The notes under the pieces are model-generated. The model did not search any database. It saw only the letters and a list, made by a program, of their open reading frames with translations, and had not been told where the DNA came from. Positions 32,701 through 44,682 of a DNA stretch of 64,000 bases are shown here, piece by piece. The stretch covers positions 13,226,386-13,290,385 of the forward strand of contig NW_024881330.1 of the NCBI RefSeq assembly GCF_018691265.1. The letters run 5' to 3'. Position 1 is the stretch's first letter; each line of letters opens with the position of its first letter. Both the position numbers and the translations under genes were made by a program. Source of the DNA: Tyto alba. Lineage: Eukaryota; Chordata; Aves; Strigiformes; Tytonidae.

Positions 32701-35700
32701 TTAATCATCCTCAGGAGAGTGAGCAAGCAAGCAATTCAGCTGGGCTCCCTCCACTGCACTTTCAGCAGCAGAAATGCACCTACAGCACCCATCTGCCCTG
32801 CGAGAAGTTTTGCAAATGTGATGGCAGTGGGTCCTCACAGCCCCTCAGCAAGGCCAGTAATGTTGGATTTGCATCTCACTGACAAGAAAAAAGGCAGAGA
32901 AGCAACTTGCAGAGGCCCAGTGGAAGTCAGCAGCAGTGCTAATGTCAGAAGTTGAGCTCCCACACCCCGTTTAACCCGTTGTTTCTTCACCTGTGAATGT
33001 AGCAGGACGGAAAGAGGTGCTGAGGAGGCAGCCATTGCACGTGGAGGACATTGCCTGTTCCTAAAACACCTCAGTCTGCTGAAACAAAACACATTTCTGC
33101 AAGGTCTCGGGGGCATCAGGGAGAAGCTCCACATTCATACAAGCTATCCAAGCTCACGTCAGATGTGTGTCACCCCTCCTCTTTACACCCATGTTGGCTA
33201 TACCCTGATCCACCTTGGCAGAGCTTCATTAGAAAGACCGAGACAAATTCATGCTGCTTTTTATTGGTAACAGTTCTCCTCCTGAAAATAAACAGCTTCA
33301 GTTTCCAGAGCCTTTTCAAACTTCTCTGCTGCTTGCTTGCGATCGTTTCCCACAGTTGCTCCAAAGCAGGATGTTTCTGAAGGCAGCAAGTGGCAGAGGC
33401 TGCCCCCCTCCATCTGCTGCTGCCAGTGATAAAACAAATCTGCTCCAGGGACAATGCTTTCATTGTTTTGCAAAGCAGTAAGGCAGCAAATGAATCCATC
33501 CCCAGTACAAAACGCCAGTGCCAATCGGTTCTTATCAGGGTGGAAAAGAACTGCATAGTGCTCCACTCTCCAAATCCAAACTGACCATTTCATCAGTATA
33601 AAAGTCAGAGGCTGTAATTGCTCTATAGCCCTAGATAATTTGGGGAAAGCACTTTCCTGGGACTGGTCTTTGAAGCCAGGAGATTATTAGGTCATGGCAA
33701 GGAGACGAGAGGTATATATCCACACATTTTCAATATACATAAACTATGCTCAGAATAAGGATTTATATTTTCTGCTAGGATTTCTGCAAAACCCAAGTGG
33801 AAACTTTTTCATCCCACCACTGTACACGTGTTGGGTGTTTGAGAAGTGAAGACAGCAAACTGGCTCACTGGAGCTGCTATAAAAAGCCAAAATCCTCTAT
33901 GAAATATTCCCAAGTTGGAAGTGATACCCAGGGACACTTCGGTGTCATAGGCCATTCCCTCCCCTCTCCCTTTAAACATTTTTTAAAAGAAGAGACTATA
34001 AAAAGACTATAAAACCCAAACAAATGGGAACACAAACACTCAGCCTGTGCACATTTCAACCACAGCAGTCAAAACTATGGCCAGTCATCCGCTAAACCAC
34101 CACCACCACCAAGCCCCAGATGGCCACCATTTCAGCCACCGCCCCACACTTTGAGTAGTGACTAGGTAAGCTCAAGGATCTGGAGCTGCTTCCTCTTAAA
34201 AATCCCTTAAATCAGGTTGAAAGCAGCTGGGTTGGACCAGTCTCTGCACAGAGATGGGTTCCCTGCAGAGCAGCTTTGTGCAGCGATCAAACTCTGCAGG
34301 GTGTCCAACTTCTGCAGAGCTCCCTGGGGCAGAAATTTGCTGAGGATCAGGGGACAGGAAGCAGGAAGGGCTGGTTGCATCCCATTTGTCAATAAATTTA
34401 TCTGCAAAAGTCAAAACTGCTTTGGTTGTAGAAGCCCAGTTCTGCAAAATCTGGGGTTTTTTAAACTAAGCCTGACCCAAGAGGATAGATAGTCTTTACC
34501 GGACATATATGGTAATTTTAAAAACCCCTTATTTGTCAGGTAAACTCATCTAATGACTTCTTTGAAGCATTTGAAGATTTTTCTGTCATTTTTCCCTTCA
34601 TGTGCAAGTCAAGTTTGATTGGCAGTCTGACGCTTGCTATTAAATTAGTGCCTATTTTTAAACCTCAGGGACCATAATGTATGAAAAAGCAGACTTTAAG
34701 CAGATGAAACCCGTAAAACCACGTGAGAACAGAGGAAGGGACAAGCAAAGCTCCAGAGTGATCAGGCAGCTCAAGTATGCCAGCATAAATCGTCACAGGG
34801 GCACCTGATCCCAGAATAAAAATAACCCTATCCAGAATGACGTATCTGCTTTGAAGCATAATTACCCTCTTCCTGGGATGTCACTCAATTCCCTGTTCTA
34901 GAAAAATTAAACTTTATAAGGGGTTATGATTGGAAAGATTTATTTCAGTGTCACAAATACAGCATAACAGTTAAAAGGAGTCCACGACATTAAAAAAAAA
35001 GCTTGCTGCATTTTTCTCCCCCTGCATGTAACCTCCTAGGTCTATTAACACTTTGTAAGGCTTCTGACAACATTGGTCTTTTAATTTTTCTCATGCACCG
35101 AGAAATCCTTCCAAATGTTAATGGCTACATACAGCCTTGCTGCTCTGAAAGACTCAGTTATCAGTGCATGCCCTCAGGAGACAGTTTCTTCTTACAGAGA
35201 CACTCAGTGGCCGTGGCAGCTCAGTGGCCAAGCTGTCCCTTCCAGCCCTGGGTCCCTGCACAGACCTTTCTGAAGAGATCCTGGATGACAGGACCCTGAG
35301 ATGTTCAGGAGCAGTTTGGGATGCATTTCCTCTCCATCTCTTCTCGTCCAGCACGGTAAATACGCTGCGAGTGGGAAGGGGAGGCGTGCAGCGAGGTACA
35401 GGCAGGAGCCTTGTCTGACAGACACAGCGTGGCTCTGTCGTGGGGAAAAGCCCTTTCCAAAGAGCAGTTGTGTGCTGGAATAGCAACACTGAGCAAGTCG
35501 TGGGTTTGACAACAGAAGCAGAGGAAATGGAGTGGAAAGAGCTGCAAAAGCAACCCCGGCCCAGCAGTCCTGGCAGAGAAATGCAGCAGCAATAGCAAGA
35601 AAATTCCTGCAACTCTCCTCAGTTGAGTGGTACCATCTATTTCGACTCTTCCCTGACAGCCCTGCTAAGAGCCCGGAGATATCCCAGTGTCAGACTTCCC

Positions 35701-36418
35701 TTGAATCACCCCACCAGCACTGCTAATTGATCTCAGCACACACTAATTGAACTCAGAAGGGGAGATTTTTTCCATCATGGCAACTTCCTTCAGTGTCAGA
35801 CCACATAGTGTTTAATCAAACTAAACTTGTCATCTGAATATTTTAAGAAATCCATCTGAGCTCTTCTCTACTCAAGCAAATGGAAATCTGTTAAGAACAT
35901 TAAAAATTCTTAAGCTTTTTTTTCTTAAGGTCCAATAAGATCTATGCACTAAGAATCACTTCTTCCTCTCTCTCCTCTTCTCCCACAAAATATTATGTGA
36001 CTATATATCTGTTAGCCTATAAATAAAGTAAAGCATAACCTGGTGCCCAGGGGATACTTGCCTACAAATGACGTTAAGACAATCTGTCACGCCATGCCAC
36101 CGGCTTGGGTTTGCAACAAGCCAGGCAATGCCCACCCCATGTGAGAGCAGCAGGAAACCCAGGCTTAGTTTGCTAATGTAGGATGGTCCAAACAAGATGG
36201 ACACAGGGATGAAACTCTGCTTTTGGGGACGTCTACTGGGTCTGCATTGCTGAAGTGATCCAGGGGTCCCCTCCTTTAAGCACGAAGCAGGAGATGGTCT
36301 TTGCCCCGTGGCTGTATGCACACTGACTGCCAGCAAGCGCGGGCAGAGGTTGGCAGCTGGGCGTGCTGGTGTGCTCCCCCCCAGCCCAACCTGTATGTCC
36401 CATAACCCTCACTCAAGT

Positions 36419-36444
36419 GATAACCACCAGTGACGGTGGTTATC
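36419..36444. repeat. Perfect inverted repeat, 10-bp arms
   Basis: Arms GATAACCACC and GGTGGTTATC enclose a 6-base loop, AGTGAC. The arms are perfectly complementary. No T-run or coding context suggests a function. Confidence 0.9.
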
Positions 36445-36456
36445 AGTGACTGTAGT

Positions 36457-36480
36457 TACTGACTACACCTGTAGTCAGTA
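36457..36480. repeat. Perfect inverted repeat, 11-bp arms, 2-base loop
   Basis: Arms TACTGACTACA and TGTAGTCAGTA flank CC. It lies 12 bases to the right of another perfect inverted repeat, so the pair could extrude as a double hairpin. An older mobile-element remnant is possible. Confidence 0.9.
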
Positions 36481-37403
36481 CGTAAATACAACTACAAGTC
36501 AACTATCTTACCCCATAAGCAGCAGACAGCCCAGAGCCCGTTGAGCTTTCTTGCACAGCAGCGGGCTGCGCACCAGGACCTCCCCTTGGCTAGGGACGCC
36601 TCTCAAGGTTACTTCTTGAGGCGGAGAGATTCCTTGCTGCAACAGATTCAGTGATTAATGGCATGCTAAATTTTGAAATCTTAGCTAAGTGACATAAAGG
36701 ATTGATTGTGCATATATAATCCTTTAGACATAAAGCAACTCTGGGACTAGGAGTGGATCTAGCCGCACCTAGACTACACTCTCAGAAAGCATTTAGAAAG
36801 CAAGGGGGTCTGTTCTGAACCTTGTGAGTCAGCAGAAGGGTCTCCATGAGTTTTGTCTGACCCTGTCCTCTATGCAGTAAATATCAAGTGAACCTTGCCA
36901 TCAAACCTTGTTAAACCACTGTTGCATTTACTACCAAACTTTGTTAAATCACTGTTTTATATCAAGAAACATATTGCTGCTTCCCTTTTACAGGTGAAAT
37001 GTGTCACTCCATCCACAACACTGGGCTGTTTGAACAGTACAATCTCATCATCTTTGAGAAAAGGAATTGGTCAGGTGGGGATGTGGCTCACAGGCTATCG
37101 GGCACACCATGCCAATGCCTCCTGAGGTCCTCAGCAGACCACTGCTGCGGGAACTGCTCAGGCACACAGCAAGAAGCCACTTCTGCCCTGTGGGCACTTG
37201 CAAAGATGAAGTAAAAGTGAGAAGCCAAGCCAGAAGCTGCAGTCAGAAACTTAACACCTTCACCATAAACTCATCCACTCTCTGCAGATGAAGATTTAGC
37301 CAGGAATAAGGACAGGAGGGGAAAGGGCCTGCCTAGAAAAGCAAAAGTACATATTTCTAAAATCAAAAGTTTCTGGGTAGCTGCTCTCACTCTTAACCTC
37401 TTA

Positions 37404-37437
37404 GCTGTTGTGTCTGCTCCTCAGTAGACACAACAGC
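37404..37437. repeat. Perfect inverted repeat, 12-bp arms
   Basis: Arms GCTGTTGTGTCT and AGACACAACAGC enclose a 10-base loop. The stem is perfect, but pairing does not continue beyond the arms, so the hairpin is shorter than a typical microRNA precursor. Confidence 0.9.
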
Positions 37438-40400
37438 ACTTTTCTGCACTAGACTAGTGTCTGATTTTTTAAATGCAAGACTGCTCTCTGTTGGATTGCA
37501 GAAGCCCTGCCTGCTGTTTGCATCCTATTAAACCTGTCAGACAGCAACTGGTACTTTTCCAGTATCAGCAGGACAGTGGTACCACTGGGTGGGAATTAAA
37601 AATCATTTTATGAAAAAGGAAACAGTTCGTTCTGCATATTAAGAAAACATTATCCATATTTTTCCCTTGATAAACAAAGCAGCTGTTCTGGCCAACTCAG
37701 AGCAAGGACTATAAACTATTCTTCTACATGGGATGCCATTTTTTTTTCTCCCCCCCCTAATTGCAGGCTATGGAGTTTTTTCCCGTAATATGCAGCTATT
37801 TATATGAATTATACCCGTTACAGCAAAGACAACCATACCACTTCAGAGTAATGGCACACCTGGTTCAGTGCAGAGTTTGAGTGCCCTGCAGCTGCACAGG
37901 GAAAAAGGGTCCATCGCACACATAAAGGCATCTTGGGCCCATGAAGCTTCCTTTCAGCAAGTCAGCACTTTCTATCCAGCACTGCTCGTAAAAGGTCCCC
38001 AACCAGTTCCAATTTTGCTGGTCTAATGTGCAAATTTACACAAAGTGCACAGAGGTGCCCAGGCCCAGCTTCACGCAAGCGTCTACTTTGGCACACACTG
38101 ATCAACCTGAGTCTCTCTCGCTAAGCAGAGGTTGACTCGGGCATCACATGTGTTTATGCAGCCTCATGTGTGTATTTTGTAGCCAAGGCCAAGCTCTCTG
38201 CTGCTGCTGGCGTTGGGTGGGGCAGGATGCCTTTGCCCAACTCACCTCACTTAGAACAAGGCCAGCAACATCCCCAGGAGCTGCTGGCTCTATCAACTCA
38301 GTCTGCAGGCTTGACCTAGATAAATTCATTCCTTCATTGCATTAACTCAAGTCAAAAGATAATCTCCAGACCATTTTGTCCAGAAGAACTGGCTTCATTT
38401 TATCTCTTTTCACTCATACCCCATGGCACCTTCATTTCCTGTACAGCTAGCCTGAAGACAAACATACAGAACACTTCCATTACAGATCCTGCCATCTGTT
38501 TAATAATGGATTTGAGATGCATCTGCTCTGAAAAGCCGAAATGAAAATGCCGTATCTCCTTCCCCCTTTTGAAGTACTATCATGTGTGTGTTACCATGGA
38601 TAAACCTTCGGTTTTGTCACTGACATCTATTCAGACCCCTTGGGACATACTCTGCATAGTTGTAAAATCAGTTCTCTAGGAAGAGGGCAAGAAATGTTGC
38701 TCCAATGAAGAATATGAGCCAACATAAACAGGTTTGTTAGCCAAATAAACTAATACTTTAGAAACTGCCATATAGAAAGTCAGCTAATAATACTTTATCG
38801 ACTGCCTCGGAAGAAAGTGCTGAGGAAAAGAGCTCTCTTCAGTAATTCACAAGGTCAGAAATAGAGTCAACCTAGACAAATCACTAGTCAGGATCAATGC
38901 AGAGCAAGAAGTGCAAGGAATGCTACAGAACTGAGATTCAGCAGTCTTCCGAATACAAATCCCAAATCTGTTTCTGAATCAAATGGCTACACTAGCACTG
39001 TCAGACTTGCCAGGCACCTGAGAGTACCAGACCCAAGAGAGGGGATGCTCCATGCCAATTTTCTATCTATGTGTTAAAAAGGTGTTTCAAATTCACTCTT
39101 CCATCCTCCCAACCACAATTAGCAAAAAATCGTATGCAAACAGCACTGGCTTAAAGCCACATTCCTCCTCCTGCCTCTAAGGTATCAAACCCACGTTCCT
39201 CACGTTGCTCACTCGAGTCCCACGCATTTGCTCAGTGCTGAACCACCTTTCCAGAGCTGGACTCCAGTCCTCCAGGAAAACTGAGTTAAAGTAAGCCTGC
39301 CCTCACTGGGTTTACAGCGGGTGAACAAACATGAATGTGAACCAGTTGCATATAAGGAGGAACAAAGTCCTACATCCCATCCTTCACTCAGAGGTCCCTG
39401 GCTCTGCTTCAAAAGCCAGAACTTGGCCAACCTGGAGCTAATGCTTAATCTAAGAGATGCTGTCGCATATGGCAGTGCTTATGGCATCAAGAAGTTCATT
39501 ATAACTGATGAACGCCATTCGTCATATCAATATTTGCCAAAGGCTTAGTCCTATTGTTTTATAAACAGCTAGATGATATTCTGCAAGTAACATTTTAACC
39601 AAATCTATTTTCTGAAGCCTCTTTATCCAGTAAGAAGAGCTCTGCCTGTTAATTATATGAAACTGCCTTACTTCAGTAGCACTCATTAGCAAAGAACATC
39701 CACGTGAATAACACTTTTAATTAAAAAAAAAAAAAAAATTGATTCTGCCTGTTGCTGGAAGTCAAGACAATAACAAGAGAAGTGCTGACACCTACAGGGC
39801 AAGATGTTTGTATGTCTAGAAACCTCCATCTGGTAGATCCTACTACATCACTCACACTCTATGGTCCAGTTCAACAAGCATATGATTTCAGAGTATGACA
39901 GCTACTTGATCTGATTTAATTTAAAAAATTATTGGAGTAATCTCTCATCACTTATTTTCAAAACATGTTTTGTTTTTATACATCAGGTGAAAATACAATC
40001 CAGGCCAATTCATGTTGATTGTTTGAAGGAGTTCAGAGCACTGGAAAAACAAGCCATGAGACCACTTTCCAATTCTATTTCTACTCCCTGCTTCCCAGTC
40101 TGCTTACACCCTCTGCACCTCTCACTTCTGTGTCTAACTTCTTTTCCAATTTTTTGGGGGTAGGAATGGTTCCTAAGGGCTTGTAATTAAGAGCTGCATT
40201 TCCATTTCTCTATTCTGTAAGAGTGAGGTCTAGGATATAACAGGTCAGATAGATACTTCCCCTCTTTTCCTAGCACTTTTTCTAGACTATTATTCCTTCT
40301 CCCTTCTCATAATCTGATTCTTTTCATTTCCATTTCTGATCCCCAGTTGAATGTATTCCTTCTATTGCAATAAGTATTTTCAGTCAACACCAGGCCAAGC

Positions 40401-41738
40401 CTCTATTTGCTAAAAAACCTCGTGGCTCATACACATGCTATACATGTCACAGGCTATACAGATACAGAGATACAGGACACAGATCCATAATGTAAAGAGG
40501 CAATTAAACAAACTAGGTATCCATTAATTTGCAGGAATCCATCACTGGTATTCATTAAAGCTGTCACAAACTAATGCCTCATCATCCTATTTGCATAGTG
40601 ATACTTTTTGATTCACTTTTGTTAAGCTGTGCAGAATCACCCAACAAAAGAATCAAGCACAGGAGTTAGCTGCAGCCCTAAAGCCTGTTACTGAAGACAG
40701 CAATTTGAGTTTGCAGCACCTGAGCACATCACGTAACACCACTCAGCTCTGTGTGCACAAGATGGAACTCTGACCCACATAGCTCCTTGCAGCCCCAGAA
40801 GTACTTTGAGCCCAGCTCAATTCCTAAAGCCTGCCCAGTCCCAGATCACCAGAAAGGCCCATTTCCAAAAGGCATCTTGTACCATGTAGTTCCTAAGTAA
40901 GTGAACCTGATTATCAAAGTCACCCAAAGCCTAATTCAATAAGCATTAAAAAGCCTGGCTTTGATCCAGGAGACAGGGGGAAATACTAGTATTAGCTAAG
41001 TGCTGAACAATAAAAGCAGATACATTTTATCTGTGGTCCAAAAGCAGCCTTGAGCTCTATCCCGATGTCAAAACTAGAGGCAAGCATTTGGAGTATTCAA
41101 GTGGAACAAAAGGACTTAAAAGTTAAGGGAAAGAAAAAAAGTGGTTGTATCGGTAGTTAATGACATACACATTCTCAAGAAAGTCAGGGATAGAATAAAG
41201 GACAGTTTAAACCCAAGAAGGAGGTTATTACGTCTCTTTCATCATACAGGTCTGTATTTCTTTTTATATTGTAATCAGTCAGACTCTCTGTAGTTATACT
41301 GCTAAAATGAATCCTCAAACTGGATTACTTTTAATAAATACATAACAATTTTGAACTCATTTCTTCCAAGTTCCTAGTCAAAAACGTCTGTAGTCAAAGA
41401 AAATGGGTAAGACACCACATGCACAAGTGTCTTTAAATATCTAGTATCAAACACTACAGGTTCAGACTGTGGCTGTAGGAGACAATATACACCATCCTCT
41501 TGTATCATCCCTTCTCCTTAGAAGTTAAGCATATGCTATGGAAAAGACTACACTAAAAATAAAGGGTTTCCATTGGTAAAACTGCATTTCTGCAGAATTG
41601 CACGCATAAAGGAAAAAGATATTTTGATGGCATTTGGTAGTCTTGAGCACTACGGTGACAAGAGTGACATTGTAGTGCTGTGCCCAAGAAGAAAAATGCA
41701 TGTGAAGGATTCTGCGCATGGTTTGACCTACACCACAG

Positions 41739-44682
41739 TTTATTTGTAAACATTTGATACATGTGCCAATAATTTATTTGAACACAGACTTTGTACAATT
41801 CAATGTATAATATTAACAATGTCACACCAGAAGAACACAACTGTGTTCAGTTACAGTCGTACTTCAAAACCTTCAAAATACAAACTGTTAGGAACTAACA
41901 AGAAACTGAAGGAAAAATTGAGAACAATGGGTGGGGGGAGAAAATGAAATAAGTCATGATCAAAAAACCTGAAAACAAACATAATACTTTCTAGTTGGCT
42001 CCTGAACATCTTCAGGTATATCCATCTAGACCGAATACTACTTGGGTTGTGCTGGAACACAAAGCCAACCTCTCTTCTGCAAGTTAAAAATCTCGCTGAA
42101 GATGGAAACTTAAAACAGCTTTACAATGTGTAATGCATGTGATTTTCCCCACTGTCAATAAAACTACCTGAAGAAATTGATTTAATTCATCTTTATTTGC
42201 AATACAATATAAAATAGATTCTTTTGGTATGAAGATCTCTTGAGATCTTATTTTTTTTACACCATATTTAAAACAAAAGTCACATACTTTGAGTAAAGCC
42301 TCTGGACCATCCCAAGCACTGGAGCTGTAGATGAGTTTCAGGTATTTTATGAACTTCTTTGGTTGCAATCTATTCAATAAACTTCAGATATGCAGACTTG
42401 AACACTTAAGCTCCTAAACTAGTGTTGAAGCACCTAGATTAGAGTGGCTCAAGTTCTAAAAAACTGCAACATATCTGGAATTCTTACCATTAACTGTAAG
42501 ATTTATGGGTATTAAACAACTCTGAAGAGCAGGCTACTTTTATTTAGAAACTTTACTTTAGTCAACCTAATAACAAAGGGTATCCTTCACTTAGTAACAC
42601 TGAAGAATATGCAGTGATAAGAAATTTTCATCCATTTTCAAACTTTCATACAACTTGTGCTATCATCACTTTACATACTAGTATAGACAGTGCATGGCAA
42701 AATTCGATACAGTACGCCAAACTAGCTCATCTACTACAGCTCACTGTAGCACTAAATGTAACATCTATAGTACTGAAAGTGTAAGCCATCATCTACTGCT
42801 TAGTTCCTCTACAGTGCTAGATATTGGCTTAATCTCCACATAACAATTCTCACAGTAAATGTTTCCTCTGCCACTTCTAGCAGATTGACATCCAATTACT
42901 CTTTAATTTATTTTGAAGGAAATAAGGCAACTTAAAAAAAAAAATGCTATGGAGAGTATGCACATCCAGTACAAAAGTCACTGTAGTGTAAATGATCAGC
43001 TTTATAATCAAGTCCTGTAATATACGCAAAATACTAAATTCAGCTGCTGTTGGTAAAAAACAAAAATAAAACAGATGTAAGAAAGCAGCACTGACCAAAC
43101 TGAAGTACTACAGACTTCCAGTTTCTTGGAGCGCAAGTCCTACACTGAGATTTTAGGAATGTATATAAAGCAAAGGAAAAAAAAAAAAAAAAACCAAACG
43201 CAATTTTCACAGTTGTAACTGAAGCCACTGCATTATCCTATCGCGGTATGTTTGTCCTTTTCAGACTTTTGCCATGTTTTTTCTTCAGCCATACAGAAAA
43301 GGATACAAACCTAAATATTGCCATTTTTCTTCCTGCTGTTTTCCAACATCATCTATGCCATAGATTCCTGGTCCATTACATATTGTAGGCTAGTAATGAC
43401 AGGATGGTTAAGTCTTGTTTTTAATTGTGACTATTTAAAACGAGGCAGTTCCAGTAAATAGAGTACTTTAGACAGCTGGGTTAAAAGTGTTAACATTTTA
43501 CATCTCTTGTTCTCCTTGTGTACTAAATGGGACAGACTTTCTCTAAGCTGGCAAAAAGTTGTTATTGCCTAATATAGACAAAGTGAAATCATGCTACATA
43601 AAATCACGCCCTACAAACAGAGCTAGAACATGATTTTAGATGAAACGGCTCACTGTTGATGTTTGTCATAATCAGCAGCTAGTAGTTAAAGGAAAACAGA
43701 TTCCGAGAAGTTTCTGCCTACACATCCTCTGCTGTTACCTTCCTTTGCTAATGACTTGCGAAAAATCAAGAGCTCTGTTCTTTCAAACGCTAATCAACAG
43801 GACAGATGTAGTTATCCACTTAAACTCAACTTATGACATCAAGTTCTCCCAAAGGAATCACCAGCTTCAAGTAACAACGGAGGACTGACTCCCAGTGTGA
43901 CTAAATCTCAAACACTCCTGGTTTCATACAAAGAGCAAGATGAATCCATTATCATGAAGAACCCCATGCACAGAGCCAACCACTTCAGCCCTTTCATAAT
44001 TCCACAGTTCCATCAAATTCTGCCAGCAATGAAAGTGCACCACTCGTCTTCGGAGTGGCCTTTGTCATCAGCAGGCCTTCGAGTCTGCACTAACTCAGCC
44101 TCTGTGAGCATCACATCTCTTTGTTGTACTGATTTGTCAAGGCCCCAGTGTTAAGCTGAACTACAGGACTCAACAATTCTTAATGCCCCATGTCACCATG
44201 ATACTTTTTTTTTTTTTAAACAGTTGATATCACTGAGCTTTCAGAGGAAGAGCCAAATCTCTTACCTTTATACAGAAAGATTTTCAGTACTACAGTACAA
44301 AACTAAACAGAATTTATGTCTGAGTAACGAACATAGAAAACTACTATTGCAATTTTGTGGTGACAGCATAGAAATTTAACAATCATCAGAAAGCCTAGAA
44401 AGGGCGTGTTTAGTTACAAAAGAAAGATTGTCTCAAGATAAAAATAGTGCTGACAGCTAAAAAGCTCTCTGTTGCAGCAAGATATGCAGTAATGAGTAAC
44501 AAGTTCTAAACTGTTTAAGCACTTCCCCAATACTGCAACACAACACATTTTTGGAACACTACTTTTACACGGGTTATGCTGCAGCAGCAGTACACTTCTT
44601 AGAGGTTGGCACTAGGAATTAACCATAATAGAAGAAAGGCATTTAGTGATCAATGTATGAGAATCCCTATTTAACCTGTTCC
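41739..44682 (-). other. FAM91A1: Likely 3' UTR of FAM91A1
   Basis: Downstream of the stop codon, the minus strand has no further coding exon. A canonical AATAAA on the minus strand at 41739-41744 and another at 41773-41778 give a plausible UTR of about 2.9 kb. The extent is inferred from the signals and from the long UTR known for this gene in mammals. An A17 run lies at 43177-43193. Confidence 0.5.

Larger units (their letters stand above)
29706..41738. other. Intergenic region, no gene recognised
   Basis: About 12 kb separate the duplication from FAM91A1. I found no exon with recognisable family similarity, no intact mobile element and no RNA gene. It contains an A16 run at 39723-39738, three inverted repeats (36419-36444, 36457-36480, 37404-37437) and ordinary short open readings. 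In mammals the gene beyond the 3' end of FAM91A1 is FER1L6; I saw no ferlin exon here, but small first exons could be missed. Confidence 0.5.

Noticed and set aside
33170..33593. Overlapping minus-strand open readings of 128 and 110 codons in the intergenic region
   Set aside because: No recognisable family motif, no convincing splice context, and two frames open together, which points to chance. A protein search could overturn this.
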